The notes beneath the pieces are model-generated. The model did no database searches. It was not told where the DNA came from and was given only the letters and a program-made list of their open reading frames with translations. From assembly GCA_044356305.1 (NCBI GenBank), contig JBIKWM010000046.1:1-23163 (forward strand): a stretch of DNA of 23,163 nt, written 5' to 3'. Both the position numbers and the translations under genes were made by a program. This document shows positions 8,862 through 16,538 of this stretch, one piece after another. The first letter of the stretch is position 1; each line of letters starts with the position of its first letter. The stretch comes from JBIKWM01 sp044356305 (lineage in GTDB: Bacteria; Bacteroidota; Bacteroidia; UBA10329).

Positions 8862-8890
8862 CAAAGGTCAACATTGACCCAATAGAACAA
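8862..8890 (-). promoter_or_regulatory. Candidate rlmH promoter, -7 element 4 nt from ATG
   Basis: The minus strand shows TTG (8890-8888), an 18-base spacer, then GACCTTTG (8869-8862), one base off TAnnTTTG. Only four bases separate it from the rlmH ATG, so a start site at the usual distance would give a leaderless or near-leaderless mRNA. Confidence 0.4.
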
Positions 8891-8901
8891 CAACTGGCGC
8901 G

Positions 8902-8927
8902 TTGTTTGCGTATTGATGCGAACTTTG
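8902..8927 (+). promoter_or_regulatory. Candidate promoter of the DUF4783-nadC-yihY operon
   Basis: GAACTTTG at 8920-8927 is one base off TAnnTTTG and lies four bases before the ATG at 8932; a TTG at 8902-8904 sits 15 bases upstream, slightly closer than usual. The arrangement mirrors that of the divergent rlmH gene in the same 74-base gap. Confidence 0.35.
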
Positions 8928-8931
8928 CAAC

Positions 8932-9318
8932 ATGAGAAAGACCCTTGTCGTCCTCACCATTTTGTTCTCGGCCCTCGGTCTGCGCGCACAGGACGTGCAT
9001 CAGACCATGGCCGATGCGCTGGCCGCTGGCAATGTGGCCGCGATGTCGGCCATGTTCGATTCAAAGGTTGATCTGACCATCCGTGGCAAAGAGAACAGTT
9101 ACAGCAAGGCCCAGGCTGAACAGATAGTGCGCGACTTCTTTGCCCGCAATCAGGCCAAAGGCTATCAGGAGGTGCACCGTGGCAACTCGAAAGACGGGGC
9201 ACAGTACAGCATTGGATCACTGACTACCACCACAGGTTCGTATCGAACATATGTGCTTCTGAAAAATGTGGGCGGCAAGATGCGTGTGCAGCAACTGCGC
9301 ATTGAAGGCAATGAATAA
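8932..9318 (+). CDS. DUF4783 family secreted protein
   Basis: 128 residues with a clear signal peptide (MRKTLVVLTILFSALGLRAQ, likely cut near residue 19-20), so exported to the periplasm. The mature part (HQTMADALAAGNVAAMSAMF… to VQQLRIEGNE) has the look of a small NTF2-like/cystatin-like alpha+beta fold and matches the DUF4783 proteins common in Bacteroidota; function unknown. It lies 15 bases upstream of nadC and is divergent from rlmH, a neighbourhood I recall as common in this phylum, probably for operon reasons rather than shared pathway. Confidence 0.82.
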   Translation: MRKTLVVLTILFSALGLRAQDVHQTMADALAAGNVAAMSAMFDSKVDLTIRGKENSYSKAQAEQIVRDFFARNQAKGYQEVHRGNSKDGAQYSIGSLTTTTGSYRTYVLLKNVGGKMRVQQLRIEGNE

Positions 9319-9333
9319 ACGTGCCTTCGCTGC

Positions 9334-10167
9334 ATGACTGTTGATGAGATTATAAGTCAAGCTCTGACCGAAGACATCGGTGAGGGCGACCACACCTCCG
9401 ATGCCTGCATACCCTCTGATACATTGGGCCGTGCCCGGCTCTTAGTTAAAGAATCCGGAATCCTTGCGGGAGTCGAAATAGCATTGCGGGTATTCCAAAA
9501 GGTGGACCCGCAGTTGACCGTGGAGGTACTCATCACGGATGGATCGCGAATCAATTATGGCGACATCGTGCTCACGGTCAGTGGCAGGTCAAATTCCATC
9601 CTAAAAGCGGAGAGGCTGGTATTGAACTTCATGCAACGCATGAGCGGAATCGCAACGAAGACCGATCAACTGGTGCGGTTGATGGGTAAAACGGATACTC
9701 GCCTGCTAGATACACGTAAGACCACCCCATTGCTCCGCGAGATAGAGAAGATGGCCGTGCGCACGGGAGGTGGACACAATCACCGTTTCGGGCTGTATGA
9801 CATGGTGATGATAAAAGACAACCATGTGGACATGAGCGGTGGCATTGCCAAAGCCATTGACCGGGTCCATGATCATCTAAATCGGATCGGGAAAAAACTT
9901 GCGGTTGAGATTGAGGTGCGCAATAAGGAAGAACTGACTCAGGCCATTGACCATGGCGGAATTGACCGGATCATGCTCGACAATTTCACACCTGAGCAAT
10001 TGAAAGACGCGGTTCGCATAGTAGCCGGACGCTTCGAGACTGAGGCATCGGGCGGAATCACCGAATCAAATATCGCTGCATATGCCGCCACCGGGGTCGA
10101 TTTCATATCAGTAGGTGCCCTCACCCACCATGTGCGGAGCCTCGACCTGAGCCTCAAGGCGTACTGA
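9334..10167 (+). CDS. nadC: Nicotinate-nucleotide diphosphorylase (carboxylating), quinolinate phosphoribosyltransferase
   Basis: Cytoplasmic enzyme of de novo NAD synthesis: quinolinate + PRPP gives nicotinate mononucleotide, CO2 and pyrophosphate. Seen: N-terminal LTEDIGEGDHTSD, ER at 93-94 with LNFMQRMSGIAT, DTRKTTP at 126-132, GGGHNHR at 145-151, KDNH at 161-164, then EIEV, IMLDNF and EASGGI along the barrel strands. 277 residues is the usual length. It is separated from the YihY gene by only 3 bases, so the two are co-transcribed. No nadA or nadB is in the window. Confidence 0.97.
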   Translation: MTVDEIISQALTEDIGEGDHTSDACIPSDTLGRARLLVKESGILAGVEIALRVFQKVDPQLTVEVLITDGSRINYGDIVLTVSGRSNSILKAERLVLNFMQRMSGIATKTDQLVRLMGKTDTRLLDTRKTTPLLREIEKMAVRTGGGHNHRFGLYDMVMIKDNHVDMSGGIAKAIDRVHDHLNRIGKKLAVEIEVRNKEELTQAIDHGGIDRIMLDNFTPEQLKDAVRIVAGRFETEASGGITESNIAAYAATGVDFISVGALTHHVRSLDLSLKAY

Positions 10168-10170
10168 ACC

Positions 10171-11163
10171 ATGGTGCGCAGATGGTTGGCCGACATACTG
10201 CGCTGGGGCCCAGTGCACCGTTTCATAGGTTTCCTGAAGGTTTTGCGGCTGCCCGGATTTGAAGGACTGCCAGCCTACGATGTGCTGGCCTTTTTCATCA
10301 AAGGCATACAGAAAGGGTCGCTCAAGACCAGGGCCAGCTCGGTGGCCTTCAACTTCCTTCTGGCAGTTTTTCCTGCTATCATCTTCTTATTCACTTTGAT
10401 TGCCTACATCCCTGTAAACGGGTTTCAAGATCTGCTGCTGGACATGATGTCGCGCCTCATGCCCACAGAAGCCTATCTGACTGTGAAGGAGACCGTTGAG
10501 GACATCATCATGCGGCAGCGCACGGGTCTATTGAGCATCGGGTTCATAAGTGCGCTATATTTCTCAACCAATGGGGTCAATTCTCTGATTGATAGTTTCA
10601 ATGCCACGAGTCATGCAGTTGAGACCCGTTCTCCGGTCCTCCAGCAGGCCGTAGCGTTGGCTATCACGGTCGTGCTCTCGCTTGTTTTGCTGGTGGCCAT
10701 TGCACTTACTCTCACCACACAGTTCGGCCTCAGCTACCTTTTGGAGAAGGGGCTGCTGCGCGATGGAATAGCGGTAGTGGCCATCGAATCGGCCCGATGG
10801 GTCATCATACTCCTGCTCATGTTCGTGGGCATCTCGCTGCTCTACTTCCTCGGTCCGGCAAAGCGCACCGAGTGGCGTTTCCTATCGGCAGGCAGCACGC
10901 TCGCCACTGTACTAACGGTCATCACATCGCTCGGATTCAGCTATTTCGTTGAGAATTTCAACAGCTACAACCGTCTATACGGATCCATTGGCACGCTTAT
11001 CATAGTCATGCTATGGATGTACTACAATGCGCTGGCGCTGATCATTGGCTTTGAGTTGAATGCGAGCATTGAGGACGCCAAACTCGATATGCTGGCCCGT
11101 CAGGAACGCTCACTCGGACTTTCGCTCGAAGATGAGATAGAGCATGGGGGCGCTAACACCTGA
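10171..11163 (+). CDS. YihY/virulence factor BrkB family inner-membrane protein
   Basis: 330 residues with about six membrane helices. Family hallmarks are LKTRASSVAFNFLLAVFPAI near the first helix, the ALYFSTNGVNSLIDSFN segment, and the last helical region SIGTLIIVMLWMYYNALALI followed by GFELNA and a charged cytoplasmic tail. The family's function is unsettled; the old name ribonuclease BN is wrong. It is the last gene of the DUF4783-nadC-yihY run and is followed by a strong hairpin. Confidence 0.92.
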   Translation: MVRRWLADILRWGPVHRFIGFLKVLRLPGFEGLPAYDVLAFFIKGIQKGSLKTRASSVAFNFLLAVFPAIIFLFTLIAYIPVNGFQDLLLDMMSRLMPTEAYLTVKETVEDIIMRQRTGLLSIGFISALYFSTNGVNSLIDSFNATSHAVETRSPVLQQAVALAITVVLSLVLLVAIALTLTTQFGLSYLLEKGLLRDGIAVVAIESARWVIILLLMFVGISLLYFLGPAKRTEWRFLSAGSTLATVLTVITSLGFSYFVENFNSYNRLYGSIGTLIIVMLWMYYNALALIIGFELNASIEDAKLDMLARQERSLGLSLEDEIEHGGANT

Positions 11164-11171
11164 AACGACAA

Positions 11172-11204
11172 GGGCCGGCCTCTGACTGACTCAGAGACCG
11201 GCCC
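11172..11204. terminator. Hairpin between convergent yihY and YceI genes
   Basis: Arms GGGCCGG-c-CTCTGA (11172-11185) and TCAGAG-a-CCGGCCC (11191-11204) pair over 13 bp with a single C/A mismatch and a 5-base loop. It lies 8 bases after the yihY stop and 25 bases after (minus strand) the YceI stop. No clear T-run follows on either strand, so it may act as a bidirectional terminator or as a 3'-end stabiliser. A 10-bp GC palindrome follows at 11207-11216. Confidence 0.65.
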
Positions 11205-11228
11205 AAGGCCGCGGCCCTATGGAAGGGA

Positions 11229-11834
11229 TCAGAGCTTGAGTGCCACTTTAATGGTGATGTCGTCAGACAGTACCATGTCTTTCATCGGGCTGGCCCATGC
11301 CACGCCATACTTCTGGCGGTTGAAAACCACATTGCCCGAAACAGTTATCTGACCACCTGTGGTATCGATGGCTATCTCGTTCACGGTCTCCTCATTGGTG
11401 CGGCCGCGCACGGTCAGGTTGCCCTTGGCGGTGTTGCCGGTCACTGATGTGATGGTGAATGATGAGGTGGGGAACGAATCGACCGCGAAGAAATCTGCCG
11501 AGCCGAGGTGACCGATCAGCTTTTCGCTGGTGTAGCCCGAAGCAGCATCATAGTTGGCATCGGTGGCAACCATCGACTTCATGTCAATGTTGAACATCCC
11601 GCCTGCCAGCGCACCGTCTTTTATGGTCAGTTTGCCATCGGTAAGAGCAACGGTACCCTCGTGGTATTTGATTCCGAGCATCTCGCCTTTCCAGATCAAC
11701 TTGCTCTCGGCTGCTTTCACTGCTCCGTCAAAGTTGAGAGCCGTGGGCTGTGCAGGTGCCTGTTCCTGATGACCACCGCATGCACTGATCAGAATCACTG
11801 CCAATGGAATCGCTGCTGAAAAAATCTTTCTCAT
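11229..11834 (-). CDS. YceI family lipoprotein
   Basis: 201 residues from ATG 11834; the lipobox LISAC puts the lipid-bearing Cys at residue 19, which decides the start (longer in-frame readings would bury the signal peptide). The mature part matches YceI, a lipocalin-like beta-barrel that binds isoprenoid-like amphiphiles in characterised members: SKLIWKGEML…YHEGTVALTDG near the N-terminus, a central GHLGSADFFAVDSFPTSSFT and the closing DMVLSDDITIKVALKL. Predicted to be membrane-anchored in the cell envelope. It has its own promoter with a dyad over the -33 region. Confidence 0.9.
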   Translation of the reverse strand: MRKIFSAAIPLAVILISACGGHQEQAPAQPTALNFDGAVKAAESKLIWKGEMLGIKYHEGTVALTDGKLTIKDGALAGGMFNIDMKSMVATDANYDAASGYTSEKLIGHLGSADFFAVDSFPTSSFTITSVTGNTAKGNLTVRGRTNEETVNEIAIDTTGGQITVSGNVVFNRQKYGVAWASPMKDMVLSDDITIKVALKL

Positions 11835-11859
11835 TTCGTTCTGGTTTGATTGTGGGCTG

Positions 11860-11887
11860 CAAATGTAAGAGAAACACGCAATATCAA
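11860..11887 (-). promoter_or_regulatory. Promoter of the YceI gene
   Basis: The minus strand carries TTG (11887-11885), a 17-base spacer and TACATTTG (11867-11860), an exact TAnnTTTG. It lies 25 bases before the ATG at 11834, giving a short normal leader. This is the best promoter match in the window. Confidence 0.65.
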
Positions 11888-11908
11888 TGTTCAAACATCA
11901 TAACATCA
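11887..11908. promoter_or_regulatory. Dyad and direct repeat at the YceI promoter, candidate operator
   Basis: ATGTTCAAACAT at 11887-11898 has perfect 5-bp half-sites around a 2-bp centre and touches the -33 element. Overlapping it, AACATCA occurs twice (11894-11900 and 11902-11908) at 8-base spacing. The size fits a small dimeric repressor such as a MarR-type protein, but no regulator gene is in the window. Confidence 0.4.
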
Positions 11909-11942
11909 CTCATCAACCATTATCGCCCTGCACATTGTTGAT

Positions 11943-14792
11943 TCAGAATGTGTAAGAGTATTTCAGATTGATACCCACCCCTGGATAATAGCGGGTGTAC
12001 ACCTGATCCTGAGCGCCAAACGAACGGTAAACCAAAATACGGTCATCGTTCAGGATGTTGTCAACCCCAAGGGTAATGCGCGACTTCAGGTCTTTGCCGA
12101 ATGAGTGATATGCGTTGAAGTTGAGGCTGTGGAACGGCAATGTATACACATCTGGGTTCCGGCCCGAAGCGATGATGGTGAGCTGCTCACCCTGTACGTT
12201 GTAGGTGAGGCCCACGCTCGTACCGGTTTCAGCAATCTCGTAGCTTAGTCCACCATTGATAGCATATGGGCTCTGCCCGGCCATGGGGCGCGTATCGGCC
12301 TGCACCTCGCCCGCGCGCAGGTTGTTGCTGCGCAGGTCGAATTCTGTACGGCCCTCATCGCTCACATACACGCTATGCAGGTCAACGAATGACCATACCA
12401 GGCTGGCATTGGCATTGAAGAACAGGCTGTGCGTGCGCGACTTGGTATCCGTACGTGTGACGATGGCCTTGCGGAGCTCAAGCTCGGCTCCGGCCAGTTG
12501 GGCCTTGCCGCTGTTGCGCGGGGTGATGTTGTTGGGCGCGGTGGCGAAGGACACCAACTCAATGTGCCCATCGAACTGCTTGTAGAATCCCGATACGGCC
12601 AACAGCTCTTTGGCACCTATGTACCATTCGTAGCGTAGGTCGATGTTGCTCACATCGGTCTGTTTAAGGTCGATGTTGCCTATGAAAGTGCGCTTGGTGA
12701 TGGGGTCGTAGATCTCAGCTATTGACTTCTCCTTGAAGGTAGGACGGGCCACGGTGCGGTTGAATCCGAACCTGATGTTCATGTCCTTGGTGACATCGAC
12801 CACCGCGTTGAGCGATGGGAGGAAGTTGAGCTCATTGAGTGTATTGGTATTCAGGTAACGTGGGTCGCTCGTGTTCTGACTCACCCCGGTATAAAACATG
12901 TCAGCCTTCTCGATGCGCAGACCGTAGACCAACTTGAGGATCTTGAAGAGGGTCTGCTTGGCCATTACGTAACCACCGAACACATTCATGCGGGCCGAAA
13001 AAGAATTGGACGGCTGGAAGTTGCCCAAGGTGTAGGTTCCGTTCCGAAAATTGGGGTCTGATGGGTCGGCACTCCAGATCTGACCATCCGAGAGGTACCA
13101 ATCGGGGTCGATGCTCACATTGCTGAGGTTCGACACGCGGTGTTTGTAATTGAACACCTCAAAGTCGCGCCATTTCATGCTCATGGCCCCACCGGCCTTC
13201 AGCTCTATGGTCTTGTGCACAGGCACGGTCACATCAAACTTGAACGCCTCGCCCATCTCGGTCAGGTCGCGCCAGAAACGGTCTATTCCTGCGCCAGTGC
13301 CCGGACTCAGGGTGGTGTCGCCATTGGTCACTGATATGCGGGTCTCGCGGAAATCAGGGTCATACACACCCGAGAAGTTCAGAGCGTTGGCCCAGGTCAC
13401 ATCAACCGTACCGATGCGATGACCGCCATTGATGACCAACGAGCTGAGCCTCCTGCTCGTGTATGTGAGCACATCCTCCTTAAGCGTGGACACATTCTGA
13501 TTGAAGTCCTCGTTGGTGCGCTGGGCGGCCGATGATTCTCCGTTCTGCGAGTGCAAGAATGTGATGCTGAATGAATTGCCGCGTTTCTTGAGCGACCCGG
13601 TCACCAGCCCGCTCCAGAGAACGTTGTTCCGCCCGACTATGCCGAGCCGGGTCCGCCATTTCTGCAGTTCGTTCTTCTCCTTATCATCATCCTTCAGGTA
13701 TTCATTCGATTCAAAATGGTCGTAGTAGATGTGCTCGTTCTGATAGTTGAGCACAACATTGTAGCCCAAGGTGAGGCCGTTGCTCTTGTTTATCTGATCG
13801 CCATGGCCAAAAGAGAACGAGCCGTTGAGCCATGCCGTGCTCTTCTTGGCTGCCAGTTCGCTGTTGAATGAACGGGTTATGCTCTCCAGTTCAGGACTCA
13901 CCGAGGCCTCGTTGGGCACCTTGGCATGACCGTCAACATTGAGTTTGCGCGAACCGTCATCGACCCCGAGCCAGTCGAGTTTGCCCACATTGTAAAGAAT
14001 GAAGCCGCTGTTTAAGTGCATCATGGGGTTGTAGGTGAATCCGATGCCGATATCTGTGGTGCGCCTGTCTGGGAATTTTTTTGTCACAATGTTCACCGCA
14101 CCGCCTGTAAGCTCGCCAGATAAGTCGGGGGTGAAAGTCTTGGCCACTCCCACATTCTCGAGCACTGAGGTGGGAAACACGTCCATCCTTACCGAGTTCA
14201 CATCGGGATCGAGGCCCGGCAGGGTCATGCCGTTCATGGTGATGACTGTGTAGCGGTCGCCCAGGCCGCGCACGTACACGTATTTGCCGTCTTTCACGGT
14301 CACACCGGTCACACGCTTCATGGCCCCCGACAGGTCGCCATCGCCTACTTTGCGGAAGGCCTGAGACGAGATGCCATCAGTGACATTGGTTGCCGCCTTG
14401 CGGTCCATGAGCACAGCGGCCTCGGTGTTTTTCTGCGCCTCGGCCACCACTTCCACCATACCCAACTCCACTGTACTGATCTTGAGAGTCGCATCAATAC
14501 GGGTCACCTCGCCCGACTTAACCTCCACTTCTTTGAACTGTTGGGTGACGAAAGAGATGTACGACACCTCAACGGTGTATTTGCCCACAGGCACGGTGAG
14601 CGAATAATTGCCGTCCAGATCGGTGGTGATGCCCACTCCAGAGAGTTCCTTCACCATCACAGTGGCGCCAACCAGCGGACCACTGTATTCGCCATCGGCA
14701 ATGTTGCCGCGGATGAAACCCTTTTCCTGTGCCTGGGCGGTGAACAGGGTAGCAAGGAACGAAAGGACGAGAACGACCGGATTTGGCCTCAT
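11943..14792 (-). CDS. TonB-dependent receptor with N-terminal carboxypeptidase-regulatory domain
   Basis: 949-residue outer-membrane active transporter. A signal peptide covers about residues 1-21 (…TLFTAQAQ). A carboxypeptidase D regulatory-like domain covers about 24-105 (GPLVGATVMVKE, TDLDGNYSLTVPVGKYTVEV). A plug domain covers roughly 120-240, with GDGDLSGAMKRVTGV from 150, YVRGLGDRY at 173-181, NGMTLPGLDPD and GGAVNIVTK at 230-238. The rest is the barrel, ending in aromatic YSYTF. No SusD-like gene is adjacent; instead a beta-helix lipoprotein gene lies upstream on the same strand, with a terminator-like hairpin between. No promoter of its own was found, so expression may come from read-through past that hairpin. 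Substrate unknown. Confidence 0.92.
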   Translation of the reverse strand: MRPNPVVLVLSFLATLFTAQAQEKGFIRGNIADGEYSGPLVGATVMVKELSGVGITTDLDGNYSLTVPVGKYTVEVSYISFVTQQFKEVEVKSGEVTRIDATLKISTVELGMVEVVAEAQKNTEAAVLMDRKAATNVTDGISSQAFRKVGDGDLSGAMKRVTGVTVKDGKYVYVRGLGDRYTVITMNGMTLPGLDPDVNSVRMDVFPTSVLENVGVAKTFTPDLSGELTGGAVNIVTKKFPDRRTTDIGIGFTYNPMMHLNSGFILYNVGKLDWLGVDDGSRKLNVDGHAKVPNEASVSPELESITRSFNSELAAKKSTAWLNGSFSFGHGDQINKSNGLTLGYNVVLNYQNEHIYYDHFESNEYLKDDDKEKNELQKWRTRLGIVGRNNVLWSGLVTGSLKKRGNSFSITFLHSQNGESSAAQRTNEDFNQNVSTLKEDVLTYTSRRLSSLVINGGHRIGTVDVTWANALNFSGVYDPDFRETRISVTNGDTTLSPGTGAGIDRFWRDLTEMGEAFKFDVTVPVHKTIELKAGGAMSMKWRDFEVFNYKHRVSNLSNVSIDPDWYLSDGQIWSADPSDPNFRNGTYTLGNFQPSNSFSARMNVFGGYVMAKQTLFKILKLVYGLRIEKADMFYTGVSQNTSDPRYLNTNTLNELNFLPSLNAVVDVTKDMNIRFGFNRTVARPTFKEKSIAEIYDPITKRTFIGNIDLKQTDVSNIDLRYEWYIGAKELLAVSGFYKQFDGHIELVSFATAPNNITPRNSGKAQLAGAELELRKAIVTRTDTKSRTHSLFFNANASLVWSFVDLHSVYVSDEGRTEFDLRSNNLRAGEVQADTRPMAGQSPYAINGGLSYEIAETGTSVGLTYNVQGEQLTIIASGRNPDVYTLPFHSLNFNAYHSFGKDLKSRITLGVDNILNDDRILVYRSFGAQDQVYTRYYPGVGINLKYSYTF

Positions 14793-14822
14793 TTGATTGA
14801 AAGGAATGATTGTTTGAAATGG

Positions 14823-14862
14823 AAAAAGCGGAACCCCGACAGGCCTTCGCGGCTTGTCGGGG
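14823..14862 (-). terminator. Rho-independent-type terminator or attenuator between beta-helix lipoprotein and TonB receptor
   Basis: Arms at 14834-14845 and 14851-14862 (CCCCGACA-G-GCC with GGC-T-TGTCGGGG, one G·T pair) form a 12-bp stem with a 5-base loop. On the minus strand a T-rich tail follows (TTCCGCTTTTT, ending at 14823). It starts 32 bases after the lipoprotein stop and ends 30 bases before the TonB start. A strong intrinsic terminator inside a two-gene unit suggests that the lipoprotein is made in excess of the receptor. Confidence 0.78.
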
Positions 14863-14894
14863 ATCCAATCAGACTAACCTTAAACTGTTGACTA

Positions 14895-16202
14895 TCAGAG
14901 TTCACCGCGAAGAGCTGCGCAGGTCCAGTTAAAGGTGGCCGCGGTTACAGTGGCACCGGTGCCGCTATTGCTGTATTTGGTCTCTGCCTGGGTCTGATCG
15001 GCTGGGACACTGGCGCTACAGTTGGTCACCGATGTGTAAACAAGTACCGTAATGCCACTGGCGCTGATGCCTGAGAAGGTGAGATCGTTGGCCATGAGTT
15101 TGGTGAATGCATCGGTCAGTGAGGCACAGCCGTTGACCTCGTCATAGTTGGCGCGCACCTTTACATTAGAACCACCTGAGTATTCAAAAGTCACGTTCTG
15201 CACATCGCCCTGGGCCTTGTCTTTGAAGTCGGCCGAGGTGCCTTCTGAGCCGGAGCGCTTAACGACCCCGTTGCTGAGGGTGAATTTGCCGGTGGTGTTG
15301 GTGGTGCCCTCCGGACCATCTACCTCGAGGCCCTTGTCGGTGCCCACACCATCGCCCTGCACAACCATGAATTCCGAGATGCTACCATCGAAGTTCTGAT
15401 CCAGGTCGATGCCGTCATCGCCTTGGAAATAGACCAGCGCCTTGCTCACGTTCACCGTACCACCGAAAACCTCTATGCCGTCATCGAGTGTGCCGTACAC
15501 CTCCACATTCTCTACGGTGGTGCCGCTTCCTACCCCACCCAGCGTGAGTCCGTTCAGCTCATTGCCCTCGCCAATGGAGATACCACCGTGGCGGATGCTC
15601 ACATAACGGAGCACCCCGCTGTTGTCAGAGGCATCGGTGCCACCGTACACACCGTAGCCAGAGCTGGCCGGAATGCCCTCGAGGTTACCTTCGGTGTCAC
15701 CGGCTGATGTGCTCACGGGTGCATTGCCCAGAATGGCCACTCCGCCCCACTTCTCGTTATCGGTACGCAGCAGGTTGGTGCCAATTTTCTCACCAAGCTC
15801 AATATTATCGAGCACAGATGTGAAGATGATGGGAGCATCTGCGGTGCCCTCTGCCATGATCATACCGCCACGGGCCACGATCAGGGCACTGGCATTCACA
15901 TCAATACCTTCAGCAGCCTTGATGATGGTGCCCGGCTCAATGGTCAGAGTCACCCCATCGGTAACCACCACACGACCAGAGATGATCCAGATGCGGTCGC
16001 TGGTCCATGTGGTGTTCTGTGTGAGCTCGCCAGAAACTGTCGATGCGTCATAGGTGCAGGTGCCATTGTCCTCATCGGCATCGGCATTGTAGTTCAGCGC
16101 AGAAGGGTCTGTGCAACCCGGGGTTGAACTGCAAGATGGCAACAGTGCCACACCACCTGCAAGGGCGGTGGCGTACATCAGGCTCAGGTAGGTCTTTCTC
16201 AT
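14895..16202 (-). CDS. Beta-helix lipoprotein with CTDP motif, TonB-receptor partner
   Basis: 435 residues from ATG 16202; the lipobox LLPSC puts the lipidated Cys at residue 24, so longer in-frame starts are wrong. Just after it, C30-TDP…NYN…C49 is the CTDPxAxNYNxxAxxDxGxC motif common in Flavobacteriales surface proteins. The body is glycine- and valine-rich with repeating strands typical of a right-handed parallel beta-helix: GVTLTIEPGTIIKAAEG, KWGGVAILGNAPVS, GVLRYVSIRHGG, TVENVEVYGTLDDGIEVFGG and GDDGIDLDQNFDG. The acidic DDGI/DDGIDLD loops could bind calcium. Predicted outer-membrane-anchored, perhaps surface exposed. Gene order implies it works with the following TonB receptor. No enzymatic motif is seen. 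Confidence 0.82.
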   Translation of the reverse strand: MRKTYLSLMYATALAGGVALLPSCSSTPGCTDPSALNYNADADEDNGTCTYDASTVSGELTQNTTWTSDRIWIISGRVVVTDGVTLTIEPGTIIKAAEGIDVNASALIVARGGMIMAEGTADAPIIFTSVLDNIELGEKIGTNLLRTDNEKWGGVAILGNAPVSTSAGDTEGNLEGIPASSGYGVYGGTDASDNSGVLRYVSIRHGGISIGEGNELNGLTLGGVGSGTTVENVEVYGTLDDGIEVFGGTVNVSKALVYFQGDDGIDLDQNFDGSISEFMVVQGDGVGTDKGLEVDGPEGTTNTTGKFTLSNGVVKRSGSEGTSADFKDKAQGDVQNVTFEYSGGSNVKVRANYDEVNGCASLTDAFTKLMANDLTFSGISASGITVLVYTSVTNCSASVPADQTQAETKYSNSGTGATVTAATFNWTCAALRGEL

Positions 16203-16270
16203 GAGGTGGTCGTTTGTTCGATTTTGTGACCGCAAACGAACCCCGCCCATGTTAACCCCTATTCTCATTG

Positions 16271-16296
16271 ACCTTAATCTTGGGCCAAGAAAAGGT
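16271..16296. promoter_or_regulatory. Imperfect inverted repeat upstream of the beta-helix/TonB unit
   Basis: Outer arms ACCTT (16271-16275) and AAGGT (16292-16296) enclose inner arms CTTGG (16279-16283) and CCAAG (16285-16289) around a single G. The one-base centre makes an RNA hairpin unlikely for the inner part, so a protein-binding dyad is more plausible. It lies about 70 bases upstream of the lipoprotein ATG. No known regulator box is recognised. Confidence 0.35.
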
Positions 16297-16412
16297 TATG
16301 GCAGTGTTAAGTGGCGCCAAGCTCATTTAGAGGTACTCACTCGTACATCTCGCATGCCCCTCCCTGCATACCGACAATCTGACATAGCCTTATCGTTGAT
16401 TATCAGTATTAG

Positions 16413-16468
16413 TTGTGAACCCACCTGAGCTTACCTTCGTGCCGCGACCGGACGATATGTTTCCGGTC
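16413..16468 (+). promoter_or_regulatory. Weak promoter and 5'-leader hairpin for the arginine-deiminase-like gene
   Basis: TTG at 16413-16415, a 16-base gap and TACCTTCG at 16432-16439 (one base off TAnnTTTG) could start RNA near 16445. A 7-bp perfect hairpin, GACCGGA (16446-16452) with TCCGGTC (16462-16468), would then sit at the very 5' end of a leader of about 95 bases. Confidence 0.3.
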
Positions 16469-16538
16469 TCCCCATAGGGTTTCAGACAGGGCCACGTTCA
16501 GGTGCTTGTCCCCGCAGTACAAACGAAAGGACAATACT

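Larger units (their letters stand above)
16203..16538. other. 336-base divergent intergenic region
   Basis: This gap separates the minus-strand beta-helix lipoprotein gene from the plus-strand arginine-deiminase-like gene. I see no convincing small gene; a 75-codon plus frame at 16201-16428 has no protein-like character. It holds an imperfect dyad at 16271-16296, a weak plus-strand promoter at 16413-16439 with a hairpin at 16446-16468, and a Shine-Dalgarno-like AAAGGA at 16526-16531. On the minus strand TTCGTTTG (16240-16233), one base off TAnnTTTG, is 30 bases before the lipoprotein ATG but lacks a -33 partner. Confidence 0.6.

Noticed and set aside
16201..16428. 75-codon plus-strand frame in the divergent intergenic region
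   Set aside because: It starts inside the start region of the opposite gene, has no ribosome-binding site and no protein-like pattern.
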